NCBI RefSeq assembly: GCF_000702605.1
Contig: NZ_JNIR01000001.1
Span: 300,501-364,500, forward strand
Reading direction: 5' to 3'
DNA length: 64,000 nucleotides
Source: Exiguobacterium acetylicum DSM 20416
GTDB lineage: Bacteria > Bacillota > Bacilli > Exiguobacteriales > Exiguobacteriaceae
The notes under the pieces were generated by a model. That model saw nothing but the letters and a program-made list of their open reading frames with translations. It searched no databases and was not told where the DNA came from. Position numbers and translations under genes: made by a program. This document shows, in pieces, positions 47,162-57,855 of the stretch (position 1 is the first letter of the stretch; each line of letters begins with the position of its first letter).

Positions 47162-50100
47162 ATGAACCATATGCATATTGGTCGTGCCGGTAGTGGGAAA
47201 ACGACACAATTGATCGAGCGCGTCGTACAAGAACTCGAGCAACGACCGCTAGGGGAGAAGATGTATTTCATCGTTCCGGATCAGATGTCATTTGAAATGG
47301 AGCGGCGGATTGCGACAGATGACCGGATAGCAGGTCTTGTTCGTCTTGAGGTCATGAGTCTACGGCGCTTTGCGTTTCATATCTTACGCGATTACGGGAA
47401 TCAAGCGATTCCATTTCTCGATGAGACAGGGACACAGCTATTACTGCGACAGGTCGTCGAGGAATCAGAAGACGAACTGAAGATTTTTAAACGAACTAAA
47501 AACATGCCAGGATTTTTCCAAGGACTTGATGAGCTCATCGCGTCGTTTAAACGCTCGCTGATTGAACCAGATATGTTGCGTCAAGTGAGTGATCGTTCTC
47601 TCGAACGGTCACCGAAATTGAACGATCTTGCTTTGATTTATGAGCGCTTTACGGAACGCATCGTCGATAAAGCACTCCATGCGGACGATTACTATACGAC
47701 GTTACTTGAATTACTTCCAAAAGCACGACTGGATCAAGCGACGATCATCGTCGACGGATTTTATGAATTTTCGCTTCAGGAACAACAAGTACTGCTCGCC
47801 TTGATGCAACAAGTGGCTGAAATGCATATTAGTTTTACGATGGACCCAACGGATCCTTATGCGAAACAAACCTCTTTTGGTGTGTCTCAGCGATGCTACA
47901 TGCAGTTGATCGGTCAGATGCAGGAGCTGTCGATTCCATACGAAGAAATCTTGTACGATCAACCAATCAAGTTTCAATCAGAAGGGCTACGACATTTGGA
48001 GCAGGCCTTGTTGAAGCCGGGATATCCCGCTGTCGATCATGACGTTGACGGCTTTCAGATGACAGCTGCAGTTAACCGTCAAGTCGAAGCAGAATCAGCC
48101 GTGCGGAAAGCGATTCAACTCGTTCGACAAAAAGGGTATCGTTTTCATGAAATGGCATTCGTCGTGCGACATCTTGAGCCGTATGCGGATCACTTGGAAC
48201 GAGCCTTCCACATGTACGATGTTCCGTATTTCTTGGATCAACGTGAGTCGATGGTTCATCATCCGCTCATTGACTTGATTCAATCTGCTTTAGACATCGT
48301 GACGTCGGGTTATCGGGAAGAAACAGTCTTTCGTTTACTGAAGACGGAGCTCTTGCCGATTCCAGCAGAAGATGCGCGTCTAGCGCTCGATCGTTTCGAG
48401 ACGTTCGTGCTCGAACGCGGCATCAAAGGATCGATGTGGCAACAACCATGGCAATTAAAGCGACGCCTAGCAGAGGAAGTTCGCTTAACGGAAGAAGAGC
48501 TTGCGCAAGAAGAAGAACTGAACGATTTACGAACCTTCGTCGTCGACTTGATTGAACCATTGCACCGTCGGTTGAAGCAGGCAAAGACAATGAGCGCGTA
48601 TACGAAAGGTCTTTATCAATTCCTTGAAGAACAAAAAATTGCAGAACGTTTAATGGAATGGCGTAAGCAGGCACTAGAGCAGGATCAGTTACTTGTTGCT
48701 CGAGAGCACGATCAAGTGTACGAAGCGATACTCCATCTATTCGAACAGCTAGAAGCTGCTGCGCCTGAGCATACCTTGTCAACGGAACTGTTTGTTCAGA
48801 TGGTCGAGACAGGACTTGAGAGCCTTCGTTTTGCACTTGTTCCTCCATCGCTTGATCAAGTTATCGCGACGGACTATGTCCGTGGACGATTACAACGAGT
48901 GAAAGTCGTCTTTTTACTGGGAGCGAATGATGGTCTGATTCCGTTCGTTCAAGATCAATCAAAGTTACTGTCCGAAAATGATCATGACTTCTTACATGAA
49001 CATGGTATTCCGGTTGGAAAAGCGTCTCTTGACGTGTTTGATGATGAGCTGTTTTACCTGTATCAAGGGATGATGGCTCCAAGTGAAGCATTGTATGTTA
49101 GTTACGCACTTGTCGATGAAGAAGGAAAGGCGCTTCAGCCGGCAGCGATCACAAAACAATTAAAGCGACAACTGTTGCTCGATCGTCCGATCAAAACACA
49201 CTTTGCAGAAGCTGGAGAACATGCACCGCAAGAACAACTTGATTTCGTGACGAGCCCAGATCGCGCGGCAGCAGCGACAGCGATTGAACTCCGGCGTCTG
49301 CAACGACGTTATCCGATCCAGCCAATTTGGTTCGAAGTGTATAATACGCTTCTCGAAAACGGACAGGGACGTGAACGGATGGGATTATTCTCGAATGCCT
49401 TGTTCTATCAAAATCAAGCGGAAGCCTTGCCGGAAGGATTGGCGCATCGTTTATATGGTGAGTCACTGCAAGCAAGCGTTTCGCGTTTTGAGACCTATAA
49501 TGCCTGTTCGTATAAGCATTTTGCACGATACGGCCTTCGTTTACGCGAGCGAAAACTGTATAAATTCGAAGCACCGGACATTGGGAATCTGTTCCACGGT
49601 GCACTGAATGATCTGTCGCTCAGTATTAAAGCTTCTGGACGACACTGGCGCGAGCTCGATGGCGAGACGTGCGGAACACTTGCGAAGGAAGCTGTTGAAA
49701 AGGTGACACCTGAAATTCAGAATGCGATTTTGATGAGTTCGAGTCGGTTCGGGTATATCAAGAAAAAATTGACGGATGTCGTCGAACAAACAGCTAAAAT
49801 GCTTGTTGAACAAGCAAAACGAACAGATTTTGAACCTGACTTATTTGAAATCAGTTTTGGGAACGCGACGTTCCCACCATTACGCTTTACATTGCCGGAT
49901 GGAACAGAAATTGAATTCACGGGTCGCATCGACCGGATTGATCAGGCGACGATTGGTGATCAGCTATACGTTCGAATCATTGATTATAAATCAAGTGCTC
50001 GAGGACTTGATTTTGCGGAAATCTATTATGGGCTTGCGATTCAGATGTTGTTGTATTTGAAGACGGTCGTGGAACAGTCGGAGCTGCTTTATCAACAGCA

Positions 50101-50593
50101 GGCAAAACCAGCTGGTGCGTTATATTTCCACGTCAAAAACCCCATGTTGCGGGGCGATTTATCGGCTGACGAAGAAGAACGCAACCGATTGTTACTCGAG
50201 TCCTATCAAATGCAAGGCGTCATCCTCGAGAATGACGAAGTACTACGAGCGATGGATCATATTGCGTACGATGAACGAAAAAAATCACCGCTTGTCAAAG
50301 TGACATTCACGAAAAACGGACTGCATAAGACGCAGACGAAAGGTGTCGTACAGGAGGAAGATTTATCAGCGCTGATGGATCATGCATGGGAGGCACTAAA
50401 AGACAGCAGTCAAGACATCTATGATGGGGATATCGCTATCAATCCATTTGATTATCAAGAGCGGACTCCGTGTAGTTTTTGTGAGTATCGTTCAGTCTGT
50501 CAGTTCGATGAATCGCTTGGGAATCAGTATCGCCCATTAAAGCCGATGTCTGAAAAAGAGGTACTGGAACGGTTGAAGGAGGAAGAAGAATGA
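47162..50593 (+). CDS. addB: Helicase-nuclease subunit AddB
   Basis: A 1143-residue protein from the ATG at 47162 (a TTG lies directly before it; SD GAGGAGGAGG). Walker A is IGRAGSGKTTQLIE. The C-terminal RecB-type nuclease has GRIDRIDQ and IIDYKSS. The iron-sulphur cysteines are visible: NACSYKHFARYG and CSFCEYRSVC near the end. It forms the AddAB complex that resects double-strand breaks and reads Chi. It overlaps addA by four bases. Confidence 0.95.
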   Translation: MNHMHIGRAGSGKTTQLIERVVQELEQRPLGEKMYFIVPDQMSFEMERRIATDDRIAGLVRLEVMSLRRFAFHILRDYGNQAIPFLDETGTQLLLRQVVEESEDELKIFKRTKNMPGFFQGLDELIASFKRSLIEPDMLRQVSDRSLERSPKLNDLALIYERFTERIVDKALHADDYYTTLLELLPKARLDQATIIVDGFYEFSLQEQQVLLALMQQVAEMHISFTMDPTDPYAKQTSFGVSQRCYMQLIGQMQELSIPYEEILYDQPIKFQSEGLRHLEQALLKPGYPAVDHDVDGFQMTAAVNRQVEAESAVRKAIQLVRQKGYRFHEMAFVVRHLEPYADHLERAFHMYDVPYFLDQRESMVHHPLIDLIQSALDIVTSGYREETVFRLLKTELLPIPAEDARLALDRFETFVLERGIKGSMWQQPWQLKRRLAEEVRLTEEELAQEEELNDLRTFVVDLIEPLHRRLKQAKTMSAYTKGLYQFLEEQKIAERLMEWRKQALEQDQLLVAREHDQVYEAILHLFEQLEAAAPEHTLSTELFVQMVETGLESLRFALVPPSLDQVIATDYVRGRLQRVKVVFLLGANDGLIPFVQDQSKLLSENDHDFLHEHGIPVGKASLDVFDDELFYLYQGMMAPSEALYVSYALVDEEGKALQPAAITKQLKRQLLLDRPIKTHFAEAGEHAPQEQLDFVTSPDRAAAATAIELRRLQRRYPIQPIWFEVYNTLLENGQGRERMGLFSNALFYQNQAEALPEGLAHRLYGESLQASVSRFETYNACSYKHFARYGLRLRERKLYKFEAPDIGNLFHGALNDLSLSIKASGRHWRELDGETCGTLAKEAVEKVTPEIQNAILMSSSRFGYIKKKLTDVVEQTAKMLVEQAKRTDFEPDLFEISFGNATFPPLRFTLPDGTEIEFTGRIDRIDQATIGDQLYVRIIDYKSSARGLDFAEIYYGLAIQMLLYLKTVVEQSELLYQQQAKPAGALYFHVKNPMLRGDLSADEEERNRLLLESYQMQGVILENDEVLRAMDHIAYDERKKSPLVKVTFTKNGLHKTQTKGVVQEEDLSALMDHAWEALKDSSQDIYDGDIAINPFDYQERTPCSFCEYRSVCQFDESLGNQYRPLKPMSEKEVLERLKEEEE

Positions 50594-53500
50594 GCGTGCG
50601 TTGGACGGAAGAACAACAACAAGCCATTTCAGCTAGAGGTGGACATATCCTAGTCTCAGCGGCAGCCGGATCAGGGAAGACAGCTGTCCTCGTCGAACGG
50701 CTGACGCAACGATTGATTGATCCCAAAGATGAGTTGTCGGCAGATCGAATTCTAGTTGCTACCTTTACGAATGCGGCAGCACGTGAGATGAAGACGCGGG
50801 TCATCGAGGTCATGGATCAGCGCATCAAAGAGGCACCGGACGATTTGTATTTGAAAAAACAGCGTCAATTGATGAACCGGGCACAAATTACGACGATTCA
50901 TTCGTTCTGTTTGTCGATTCTCCGCGAAAATTATTACCGGATTGGTCTGGATCCTGCGTTTCGAATTGCCGATGAATCTGAATTACTGTTATTACAAGAC
51001 GATGTCTTAGAAGCGGTCTTTGAGTCCTTTTATGCTTCTGAGGACCCGGGATTCTATGATTTGATTGATAGTTATACGTCAGATCGGGATGATCAAGCGA
51101 TGCTGACACTGATTTCGAATCTCTATCGGTTTTCCCGTTCCTTACCGGATCCGGAAGCCTTTTATGCACATTTAATCAGTCAGTACGATCAGCCAATTGA
51201 TCCGGATGATTCTCCACTTATGCAACGACTAGTCGAATTAGAGTGGGAAAGTCTCTCAAATGTATTGGGACGTTACCGAGAACTTGCTTTTGAGCTGGAG
51301 CAGTCTGGTTATGCGGAAATGGGAAACATGATGCGACAGGACATTGCTCCTTTTACCTCACTTGAGACGTCAGCACGCCAATGGTCGATGGTTGCGCTTG
51401 CTTTTCAAGCAGTAGAGTTCGGTCGCTGGAAGAGTCCACGCGGGGATGAAGGAATCAAGCCGTTTCAAGCAGAGCGGACGCGACTCGTAGCGGAGTTCAA
51501 GAAAATGAAAGAGCTATTCGTCCAAAAGACTGGTGTTGATTATTTAGAAGACTTACGATCGCAGCTTCGACATGTGGAAACGATCGTAACACTCGTACGT
51601 CAATTTGCAAGTGATTATCTTGAAGCGAAACAACAACGTGGTATCGTCGATTTTTCGGATCTTGAACATTTTGCATTAGAGATTTTGACGGACGAAGGAC
51701 AACCGTCAGACGTGGCAAAACTTCTGAAGGAACGCTTCGTCGAAGTACTCGTTGACGAATATCAAGATACGAATGAGGTTCAGGAACGCATTATCCAATT
51801 GGTCTCGAAAACGGATGAGGCGACAGGAAATCTATTCATGGTCGGTGATGTCAAACAATCCATCTATAAATTTCGTCATGCAGAGCCAGGATTGTTCCTT
51901 GAGAAATTCAAACGATTCCAACAGACCGACGTGGGAACACGGATCGATTTAACAAAAAACTTCCGGAGTCGTCTTGAGGTGCTGGATGGAACAAATCAAA
52001 TCTTCCGCCAAGTGATGGATGAGACCGTCGGGGAGATTGATTACGATGAAGCCGCGCACCTTCGACTCGGGAATCTGAGTTATCTCGAATCGGAGCAAGT
52101 GGCGCCTGAATTACTCTTGATTGATCCACTTGATAGTGAAAAAGAAGAGGTTGAAGCACGAGCGATTGCAACACGAATTTTAGAACTCGTTGATTCGATG
52201 CATCCACATCTAATTTACGATGCGAAAGCAAACCGATTCCGGACCTGTGAATACCGCGACATCGTCGTCTTAGCACGGTCGCGTGGTAAGCGTGTCCAAG
52301 CGCTTGTCGAAGTGCTCGAACAGTATGAGATTCCGGTCTATGCGGATACGACGGGCGGATACTTCCAAGCGACGGAAATTCAAATCATGATGGCATTGCT
52401 CAAGACGATCGATAATCCACTTCAAGATATTCCATTCGCGAGTCTGTTACGATCGCCGATTTTTGGAGTGGCAGATCGAGATTTAGGACGGATTCGAGCA
52501 AAACAAAAAGAAGGAAGCTTTTATGAGGCAGCGCTAGCGATGGCGGCAGAGGAATCATCACTCGGGATTCGAATAGATGAAATCATCCGTCAGATTCAAT
52601 CATGGCGAACTGAAGCGCGTGGGAGTGCTCTTCCGGCTTTCATTCGATCGCTCTTTGATCAGACCGGCTATTTTGAGTACGTCGGCTGTCTCGCCGGAGG
52701 AAAAAGTCGTCAAGCCAACTTGAACGCCTTATATGAGCGAGCGAAGCAATATGAGACGTCCGGTTATCGTGGATTATATCGTTTCCTTCGTCTGATCAAT
52801 CGATTAATTGAACGAGGAGAAGACTTCGCAGAAGCCCGTTCGCTTGGAGAAGACGAGGACGTCGTTCGCATCATGACGATCCACCAATCAAAAGGACTCG
52901 AGTTCCCTGTGACGATCGTCAGCCAATTGACGAAGCAATTCAACAAACAGGATCAGATGCAAGCGATTCAGTTGCATAAGACGTATGGCATTGCCCTAGA
53001 TGCGATTGATCCAATTCGTCGTTTAAGATCTGGGACCCTTCTGAAAGAAGTCATTCGCCGGGAAATGGATCGAGAGATGAAGGCGGAAGAGATGCGCGTC
53101 TTGTATGTTGCGATGACTCGAGCGAAGGAAAAGTTGATTCTCGTCGGCACAGTCAAGGATTTAGAAGATCAAATGGCGACTTGGCAGATGACGCCACCAG
53201 ATGAAGTCTTACTACCTGAAAATGACCGGCGCCAAGCGAAGAGTTATGCAGAATGGGTCGTTCCGGCAGTTTTACGCAGTAGTTTACTACGTCCGGATGA
53301 GACGGATTGGTCGATTCGCGTGATGTCTTTAGAGGAGTTAGCACCGTATCAAGAAATCTCAACACTCGTGGAGCAACTCGAACACGTCCAGAAGCTTGAA
53401 AAAATCGATGTGCCGATTAATTCGCAAGTCAAAGAAATCGTCGAAGCGGCATTTTCGTATCAGTATCCGCATGCGCTTGCGACAGAGACGGCAGCAAAAC

Positions 53501-54141
53501 AGACCGTCACGGAACTGAAGCGAGCGGAACAGCTGGAACGTGCAGCATTTGAAACGACATATCGCCAGACGACCTATTACCGAACGCCTCAATTCCTCGG
53601 ACCAGTTCTCAGTGGGGCGGAACGAGGAACGGTCTTACACTTAGCGATGCAATTGTATGAACCGGACGAATCGATTTCGCATCAAATTGATCAGTGGGAA
53701 GCAACGGAACGCATTACGCCGATTGAAGCGACGACGATGCGGGAAGCGACAGCACAGTTACAAGGGTTCCTCGACTCTGAAATCGGACAATTGTTCAGCG
53801 AACGATTACGGACGAACCACGTCTATCGTGAGTTGCCATTCACTTATAAGATCGGGGCATCGCGTTTCCGGAAAGATTGGACAGGTCCAGTGGATGACGC
53901 AGTCATGCAAGGAATCGTCGACTGTTTGATTCAGGATGGAGAATCATATATCTTGCTCGATTATAAATCGGATCAAATCGTTACGACGGAAGTCGGACAA
54001 ACACCTGCAGACGTGTTACGTGAACGATATGCGACCCAATTGAATCTGTATCAAGAAGCGCTAGAAGCGATTCTTCATATTCAGATTACACGGAAGGTCA
54101 TCTATGCGTTTGCTTTAGAAGAAACGATTGATTTAGTTTAA
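50590..54141 (+). CDS. addA: Helicase-nuclease subunit AddA
   Basis: A 1183-residue UvrD-type helicase-nuclease. Walker A is SAAAGSGKTAVLVERLTQ, motif II LVDEYQDTNE, motif III MVGDVKQSIYKFRHAEP, motif V IMTIHQSKGLEFPVTI and motif VI YVAMTRAKEKL. The C-terminal nuclease has LLDYKSDQ. It is the 3'-5' motor subunit of AddAB. No sbcDC follows; a terminator ends the operon. Confidence 0.95.
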   Translation: MSVRWTEEQQQAISARGGHILVSAAAGSGKTAVLVERLTQRLIDPKDELSADRILVATFTNAAAREMKTRVIEVMDQRIKEAPDDLYLKKQRQLMNRAQITTIHSFCLSILRENYYRIGLDPAFRIADESELLLLQDDVLEAVFESFYASEDPGFYDLIDSYTSDRDDQAMLTLISNLYRFSRSLPDPEAFYAHLISQYDQPIDPDDSPLMQRLVELEWESLSNVLGRYRELAFELEQSGYAEMGNMMRQDIAPFTSLETSARQWSMVALAFQAVEFGRWKSPRGDEGIKPFQAERTRLVAEFKKMKELFVQKTGVDYLEDLRSQLRHVETIVTLVRQFASDYLEAKQQRGIVDFSDLEHFALEILTDEGQPSDVAKLLKERFVEVLVDEYQDTNEVQERIIQLVSKTDEATGNLFMVGDVKQSIYKFRHAEPGLFLEKFKRFQQTDVGTRIDLTKNFRSRLEVLDGTNQIFRQVMDETVGEIDYDEAAHLRLGNLSYLESEQVAPELLLIDPLDSEKEEVEARAIATRILELVDSMHPHLIYDAKANRFRTCEYRDIVVLARSRGKRVQALVEVLEQYEIPVYADTTGGYFQATEIQIMMALLKTIDNPLQDIPFASLLRSPIFGVADRDLGRIRAKQKEGSFYEAALAMAAEESSLGIRIDEIIRQIQSWRTEARGSALPAFIRSLFDQTGYFEYVGCLAGGKSRQANLNALYERAKQYETSGYRGLYRFLRLINRLIERGEDFAEARSLGEDEDVVRIMTIHQSKGLEFPVTIVSQLTKQFNKQDQMQAIQLHKTYGIALDAIDPIRRLRSGTLLKEVIRREMDREMKAEEMRVLYVAMTRAKEKLILVGTVKDLEDQMATWQMTPPDEVLLPENDRRQAKSYAEWVVPAVLRSSLLRPDETDWSIRVMSLEELAPYQEISTLVEQLEHVQKLEKIDVPINSQVKEIVEAAFSYQYPHALATETAAKQTVTELKRAEQLERAAFETTYRQTTYYRTPQFLGPVLSGAERGTVLHLAMQLYEPDESISHQIDQWEATERITPIEATTMREATAQLQGFLDSEIGQLFSERLRTNHVYRELPFTYKIGASRFRKDWTGPVDDAVMQGIVDCLIQDGESYILLDYKSDQIVTTEVGQTPADVLRERYATQLNLYQEALEAILHIQITRKVIYAFALEETIDLV

Positions 54142-54162
54142 TTTAATTTTGATACGATCGAG

Positions 54163-54206
54163 ACCTTCCTCGTTCTCCTACTTAAGGTAGAGATGAGGGA
54201 GGTTTT
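54163..54206 (+). terminator. Terminator of addBA
   Basis: A long stem ACCTTCCTC...GTAG with small mismatches to GTAG...GAGGGAGGT, loop TTAA, followed by TTTT. Confidence 0.7.
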
Positions 54207-54347
54207 AGCATAGGACGAAAGAGGGATGAGGAATAAGGAGGGAAAATCAGTTTCTGAAGCGATTTCCGTTTCTTATTGTGAAGGAACTGTGTAAAATAAA
54301 GAAGATATGTCACTTTGACGATGGATAATTTTGGGAGGTTTTAATAG

Positions 54348-54725
54348 ATGGCACGTATTTTATTAGCAGAAGACGAAGATGTCTTACGAATGTTAGTACT
54401 CGATACACTAGAAGATGAAGGATATACGATCGACGAAGCGACAGATGGAGACGAAGCGTATCAAAAAATCATGAACGCTGAATATGATCTCGTTTTACTC
54501 GATTACATGATGCCTGGAATGACAGGGATTGAAGTCATCGAAAAAGTCCGACAACATCCGGATAAGCAACATCTAAAAATCATGATGTTGACGGCTAAAA
54601 GTCAACAATCGGACCGCGAACGAGCGGAAGAGATTGGTGCGAATTACTTTTTCTCAAAGCCATTTAGTCCGTTAGAACTGATTGATGTCGTGGGAGGAAT
54701 ACTGAGTGATCACCAAGTGGATTAA
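54348..54725 (+). CDS. Single-domain response regulator
   Basis: A 125-residue receiver without output domain. Acid pocket LLAEDEDVLRML, phosphorylation Asp in LVLLDYMMPGMTG, Thr in MLTAKSQQS and Lys in FFSKPFSPLEL. It overlaps the kinase gene by 20 bases. A stand-alone receiver must act by protein contact, for example in a phosphorelay or on the kinase itself. Its partner output is not in this window. Confidence 0.87.
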   Translation: MARILLAEDEDVLRMLVLDTLEDEGYTIDEATDGDEAYQKIMNAEYDLVLLDYMMPGMTGIEVIEKVRQHPDKQHLKIMMLTAKSQQSDRERAEEIGANYFFSKPFSPLELIDVVGGILSDHQVD

Positions 54726-57249
54726 TCGAAAAATCGGGCGCCAACTCATGGCTTCCTTTTATGTCGTATTAGCTACATTGATGATTTCATCATTGATCGT
54801 CTACAACTATACCGATACGAAACTGCAGGCGACTCGGGCGAAATTAGAAGATATCCGTGATCGGAGTGCACGTGCGGGTGCCTTATGGGAAGAGTGGCAG
54901 GATGTCCAGTTCAATATGCGTGGTTATGCCTTGATGGGGAATGGAGAATTGTACAATCAAGTCATGGCTCAGCAAGATAAGATTGATCAGGATACAGAAT
55001 GGTTCGAAAAAAATGCGATTTATGATCAGGGAAAGGCATTCGCCCAGTCCTCGAGAGAATTGTATGGTTATTATTTCGATGCCATTTTGCCGCTTATTCA
55101 ATCTTATGTCAAAGCGAAAGAATCCGGAGATGTCACGGAATCGCTCTTAAAAGGAACAACACTTGCTGAACTGCCACTTGGTCAGCGATTGTTAGCTGAA
55201 GGTAAGATTCAATTAGATGCTCAAGGAAACATTGATGTACTATCAGAGATCAATAAGAGCGAGCTAGCACTCGGCGGTTATCGTGAATTTTTAGAGGATT
55301 GGGCACAACGGACGAGCGCCCAGCTGGAACGGGAAATCCGGACGACACAGCTGATTTGGTTAGCGAATATCGTCGTCTTACTTGCCATCTTGATTTTCTT
55401 TATTTATCCGTTTATTCGCCGCATCACGATGGAATTATTATCTCTCGTCAAGAACAGTCAACGGCTTGCAAACGGTGAAGATGTTTCGAGCGTCAAAGTA
55501 CCGAATCGTAAAGATGAAATCGGAATTCTGGCGTTATCCTTCAATCAGATGGCAAGTTCGATTTCCGAGAACAAGCAGCATTTATTAGCGAAAAATGAAG
55601 AATTACAGGCGCAACAGGAAGAACTGCAAGCCCAACAAGAAGAATTGCAAGCACAACAGCAAGAGCTTGAAGAAGCGTTAGAGCTGACGATGCGCAATGA
55701 ACAGCATCTCCAGTACCGGAATGATTTAACCGAGACACTTGCGGCACGTGAGTCGTTGACCGCTTATCCCGAAATCATCGAGAAGCTCGTCACAATCACG
55801 GATTCGGAGATCGGTGCATTGGTGTTCGTGGATGAGGAAGATAGTTATTCTGTCGTCACTTATGGGATGACGGATGAACTGGCAGAACAGTTGCTCCAAA
55901 ATGATGCGTCACTGTTGAAACGAGCAGAATCGCTTAAGACCCCAGTTCATTCTTCTAAACAAGTCGCAAGCAATCATCCATTACCGTATCCGTACTATAT
56001 GTATGAAACGGCTGTGCCGATTCTCGATCCAACGGCAGATGATATCATCGCGTATATTTACCTTGTCCGCTACCGCGATCAGTTCACGAATGAACAGATG
56101 CGAGACGTCATGTCCTTCTCCCGTCAACTGTCACTATCACTCTTGCGAATGCGTTTATTTGACGAGATGACAAAAGAAAAAGCGAAAACGGAGCGAATTC
56201 TCGATTCGATTCGAGAAGCGGTCATCTATCTTGAACCTGGGAAAGAAGAGGTCTTCGTCAATCGACCGCTGTACGATCTGTTCCCGGAATTACGATATGG
56301 AGTCCACACGGAGCAAGAAACGCTTCAAACATGTCTTGAAGTCATTCGATCTGTCGTCGATGAACCAGAAGTCTTCAGCAGATACGTCGATTCAGTTCTC
56401 CGTGGAGAATTACCGACGGATAGTCTACAATTCTCGATTCGAAACGAGACGGTATTCATTCAATTTTATGTCGAGGTGATCCAGATTCATCAGGTGCATA
56501 AAGGAACGATGCTTGTCATGCGTGATGTGACGAAAGAGACCGAAATGGATCGTTTGAAATCGGAACTCGTTTCAACCGTCTCTCATGAACTTCGGACGCC
56601 ACTCTCTTCGATTTACGGCTTTACAGAGCTCATGCTCAACCGGGACATCGAAGAATCGCGCCAAGATCGATATTTACGGACGATCCATTCCGAAACGGAA
56701 CGCCTTGCGAATCTCGTCAATGATTTCTTAGATGTCCAGCGTATGGAGTCGGGCACACAATCGTATAAAAAAGCATCGGTGAACGTTCATGCGATTGCCG
56801 AAGAGACGACACAGTTCTATGCAGCTTCGACACAAGCTCATCGGATTACGTTCCGTCACGAAGGAGATCAGTTACCCGTCATTGAAGCAGATGAAGAAAA
56901 AATCAGACAGTTGCTCAATAATTTATTGAATAATGCGGTGAAGTATTCACCATCTGGCGGTGCGATCGATGTCGTACTGACGACATCGCTTGATCAAGTC
57001 ATTCTTCAAGTTCGGGATGAAGGAATTGGGATTCCAGAACAATCGCTCAGTCGTCTCTTTGAAAAATTCTACCGCGTCGACAACTCAGATAGTCGAAAAA
57101 TTGGTGGTACGGGTCTCGGTCTAGCTATCTGTAAGGAAATCGTCACCGGTCATGGTGGAGAAATTCACGTGGAATCGGTCGTAAGGGAAGGAAGTCTCTT
57201 CACTGTCAAATTCCCACTCGTCCAATCCACACATGTGACAATCTCCTGA
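54706..57249 (+). CDS. Multi-domain sensor histidine kinase
   Basis: The start is a GTG at 54706 (GGGAGGAATACTGA before it); 847 residues. Membrane helices at about 12-35 and 222-244 bracket a helical outside domain (CHASE3-like). HAMP follows, then a coiled coil with three exact-length ELQAQQE heptads (about 298-330), a GAF-like region (about 345-490), a PAS-like region (about 495-605), H-box VSTVSHELRTPLSSIYG, N-box LLNNLLNNAVKYSPSG and G-box GGTGLGLAICKEI. Signal unknown. Confidence 0.88.
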   Translation: MITKWINRKIGRQLMASFYVVLATLMISSLIVYNYTDTKLQATRAKLEDIRDRSARAGALWEEWQDVQFNMRGYALMGNGELYNQVMAQQDKIDQDTEWFEKNAIYDQGKAFAQSSRELYGYYFDAILPLIQSYVKAKESGDVTESLLKGTTLAELPLGQRLLAEGKIQLDAQGNIDVLSEINKSELALGGYREFLEDWAQRTSAQLEREIRTTQLIWLANIVVLLAILIFFIYPFIRRITMELLSLVKNSQRLANGEDVSSVKVPNRKDEIGILALSFNQMASSISENKQHLLAKNEELQAQQEELQAQQEELQAQQQELEEALELTMRNEQHLQYRNDLTETLAARESLTAYPEIIEKLVTITDSEIGALVFVDEEDSYSVVTYGMTDELAEQLLQNDASLLKRAESLKTPVHSSKQVASNHPLPYPYYMYETAVPILDPTADDIIAYIYLVRYRDQFTNEQMRDVMSFSRQLSLSLLRMRLFDEMTKEKAKTERILDSIREAVIYLEPGKEEVFVNRPLYDLFPELRYGVHTEQETLQTCLEVIRSVVDEPEVFSRYVDSVLRGELPTDSLQFSIRNETVFIQFYVEVIQIHQVHKGTMLVMRDVTKETEMDRLKSELVSTVSHELRTPLSSIYGFTELMLNRDIEESRQDRYLRTIHSETERLANLVNDFLDVQRMESGTQSYKKASVNVHAIAEETTQFYAASTQAHRITFRHEGDQLPVIEADEEKIRQLLNNLLNNAVKYSPSGGAIDVVLTTSLDQVILQVRDEGIGIPEQSLSRLFEKFYRVDNSDSRKIGGTGLGLAICKEIVTGHGGEIHVESVVREGSLFTVKFPLVQSTHVTIS
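55600..55662 (+). repeat. Three 21-bp tandem repeats encoding ELQAQQE heptads
   Basis: Repeats at 55600-55620, 55621-55641 and 55642-55662 encode ELQAQQE, ELQAQQE and ELQAQQQ, with synonymous drift. They form a heptad coiled coil in the kinase linker and are a possible site of length variation. Confidence 0.85.
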
Positions 57250-57333
57250 AAAAACCATATATCAACAAAATAACACTAGGTGTTCGTACGGAAATCAGAT
57301 ACGATGAGATAGGAAAAGAAAGGAGGAAATGAA

Positions 57334-57714
57334 ATGCCAATCACAGCATTCGTTCACACACACGTCTTACTTTGGGTACTTTTATTGGTCACGTTCTTCG
57401 TCGCCTTTTCGATGTACAAGAACAATAAGAAAGCCGCAAAAGGCATTCATATGGCGTTCCGTCTTCTACTTTTATTGACGTTCGCGACAGGTCTTTATCT
57501 GTACATCAAAATCATGGGGATGTCTGAAAACCCAGATCCACTCTACCATGCGAAGATCACAGCAGGATTACTAACGCTCATCTTCGGAGAGTTGACACTT
57601 GTTCGGCTTAAAAAAGGAAAAGCTTATTCCGGTTTCGTCATCGGATTCGCCGTGCTCGTCCTTGTGACAGTATTCCTTGGTTATTCACTCCCATACGGTA
57701 TGAAGTTCTTCTAA
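57334..57714 (+). CDS. YisL family (UPF0344) membrane protein
   Basis: A 126-residue protein with four membrane helices; HTHVLLWVLLLVTFFVAFSM, FATGLYLYI and HAKITAGLLTLIFGELTLVR match the DUF1516/YisL family. SD AAAGGAGG. Function unknown. It stands alone between the kinase gene and a terminator. Confidence 0.85.
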   Translation: MPITAFVHTHVLLWVLLLVTFFVAFSMYKNNKKAAKGIHMAFRLLLLLTFATGLYLYIKIMGMSENPDPLYHAKITAGLLTLIFGELTLVRLKKGKAYSGFVIGFAVLVLVTVFLGYSLPYGMKFF

Positions 57715-57729
57715 GTTCATACAGAATCA

Positions 57730-57773
57730 AAAGAGTCCTTTTCGACCTTATAGGTTGAAAAGGACTCTTTTTG
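57730..57773 (+). terminator. Terminator of the yisL-type gene
   Basis: AAAGAGTCCTTTTC pairs with GAAAAGGACTCTTT, with an inner ACC/GGT pair, followed by T. Confidence 0.88.
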
Positions 57774-57855
57774 TCATGTCCGTTAGTAATTTTTGTTTAC
57801 AAGTGGTTGTTATTTGGGAAAAGGGATGTATTACACAGTAGAGAGGGGAACGCTT

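Noticed and set aside
55600-55662. Possible CRISPR-like or satellite repeat
   Set aside because: The repeats are in frame and encode coiled-coil heptads without spacers.
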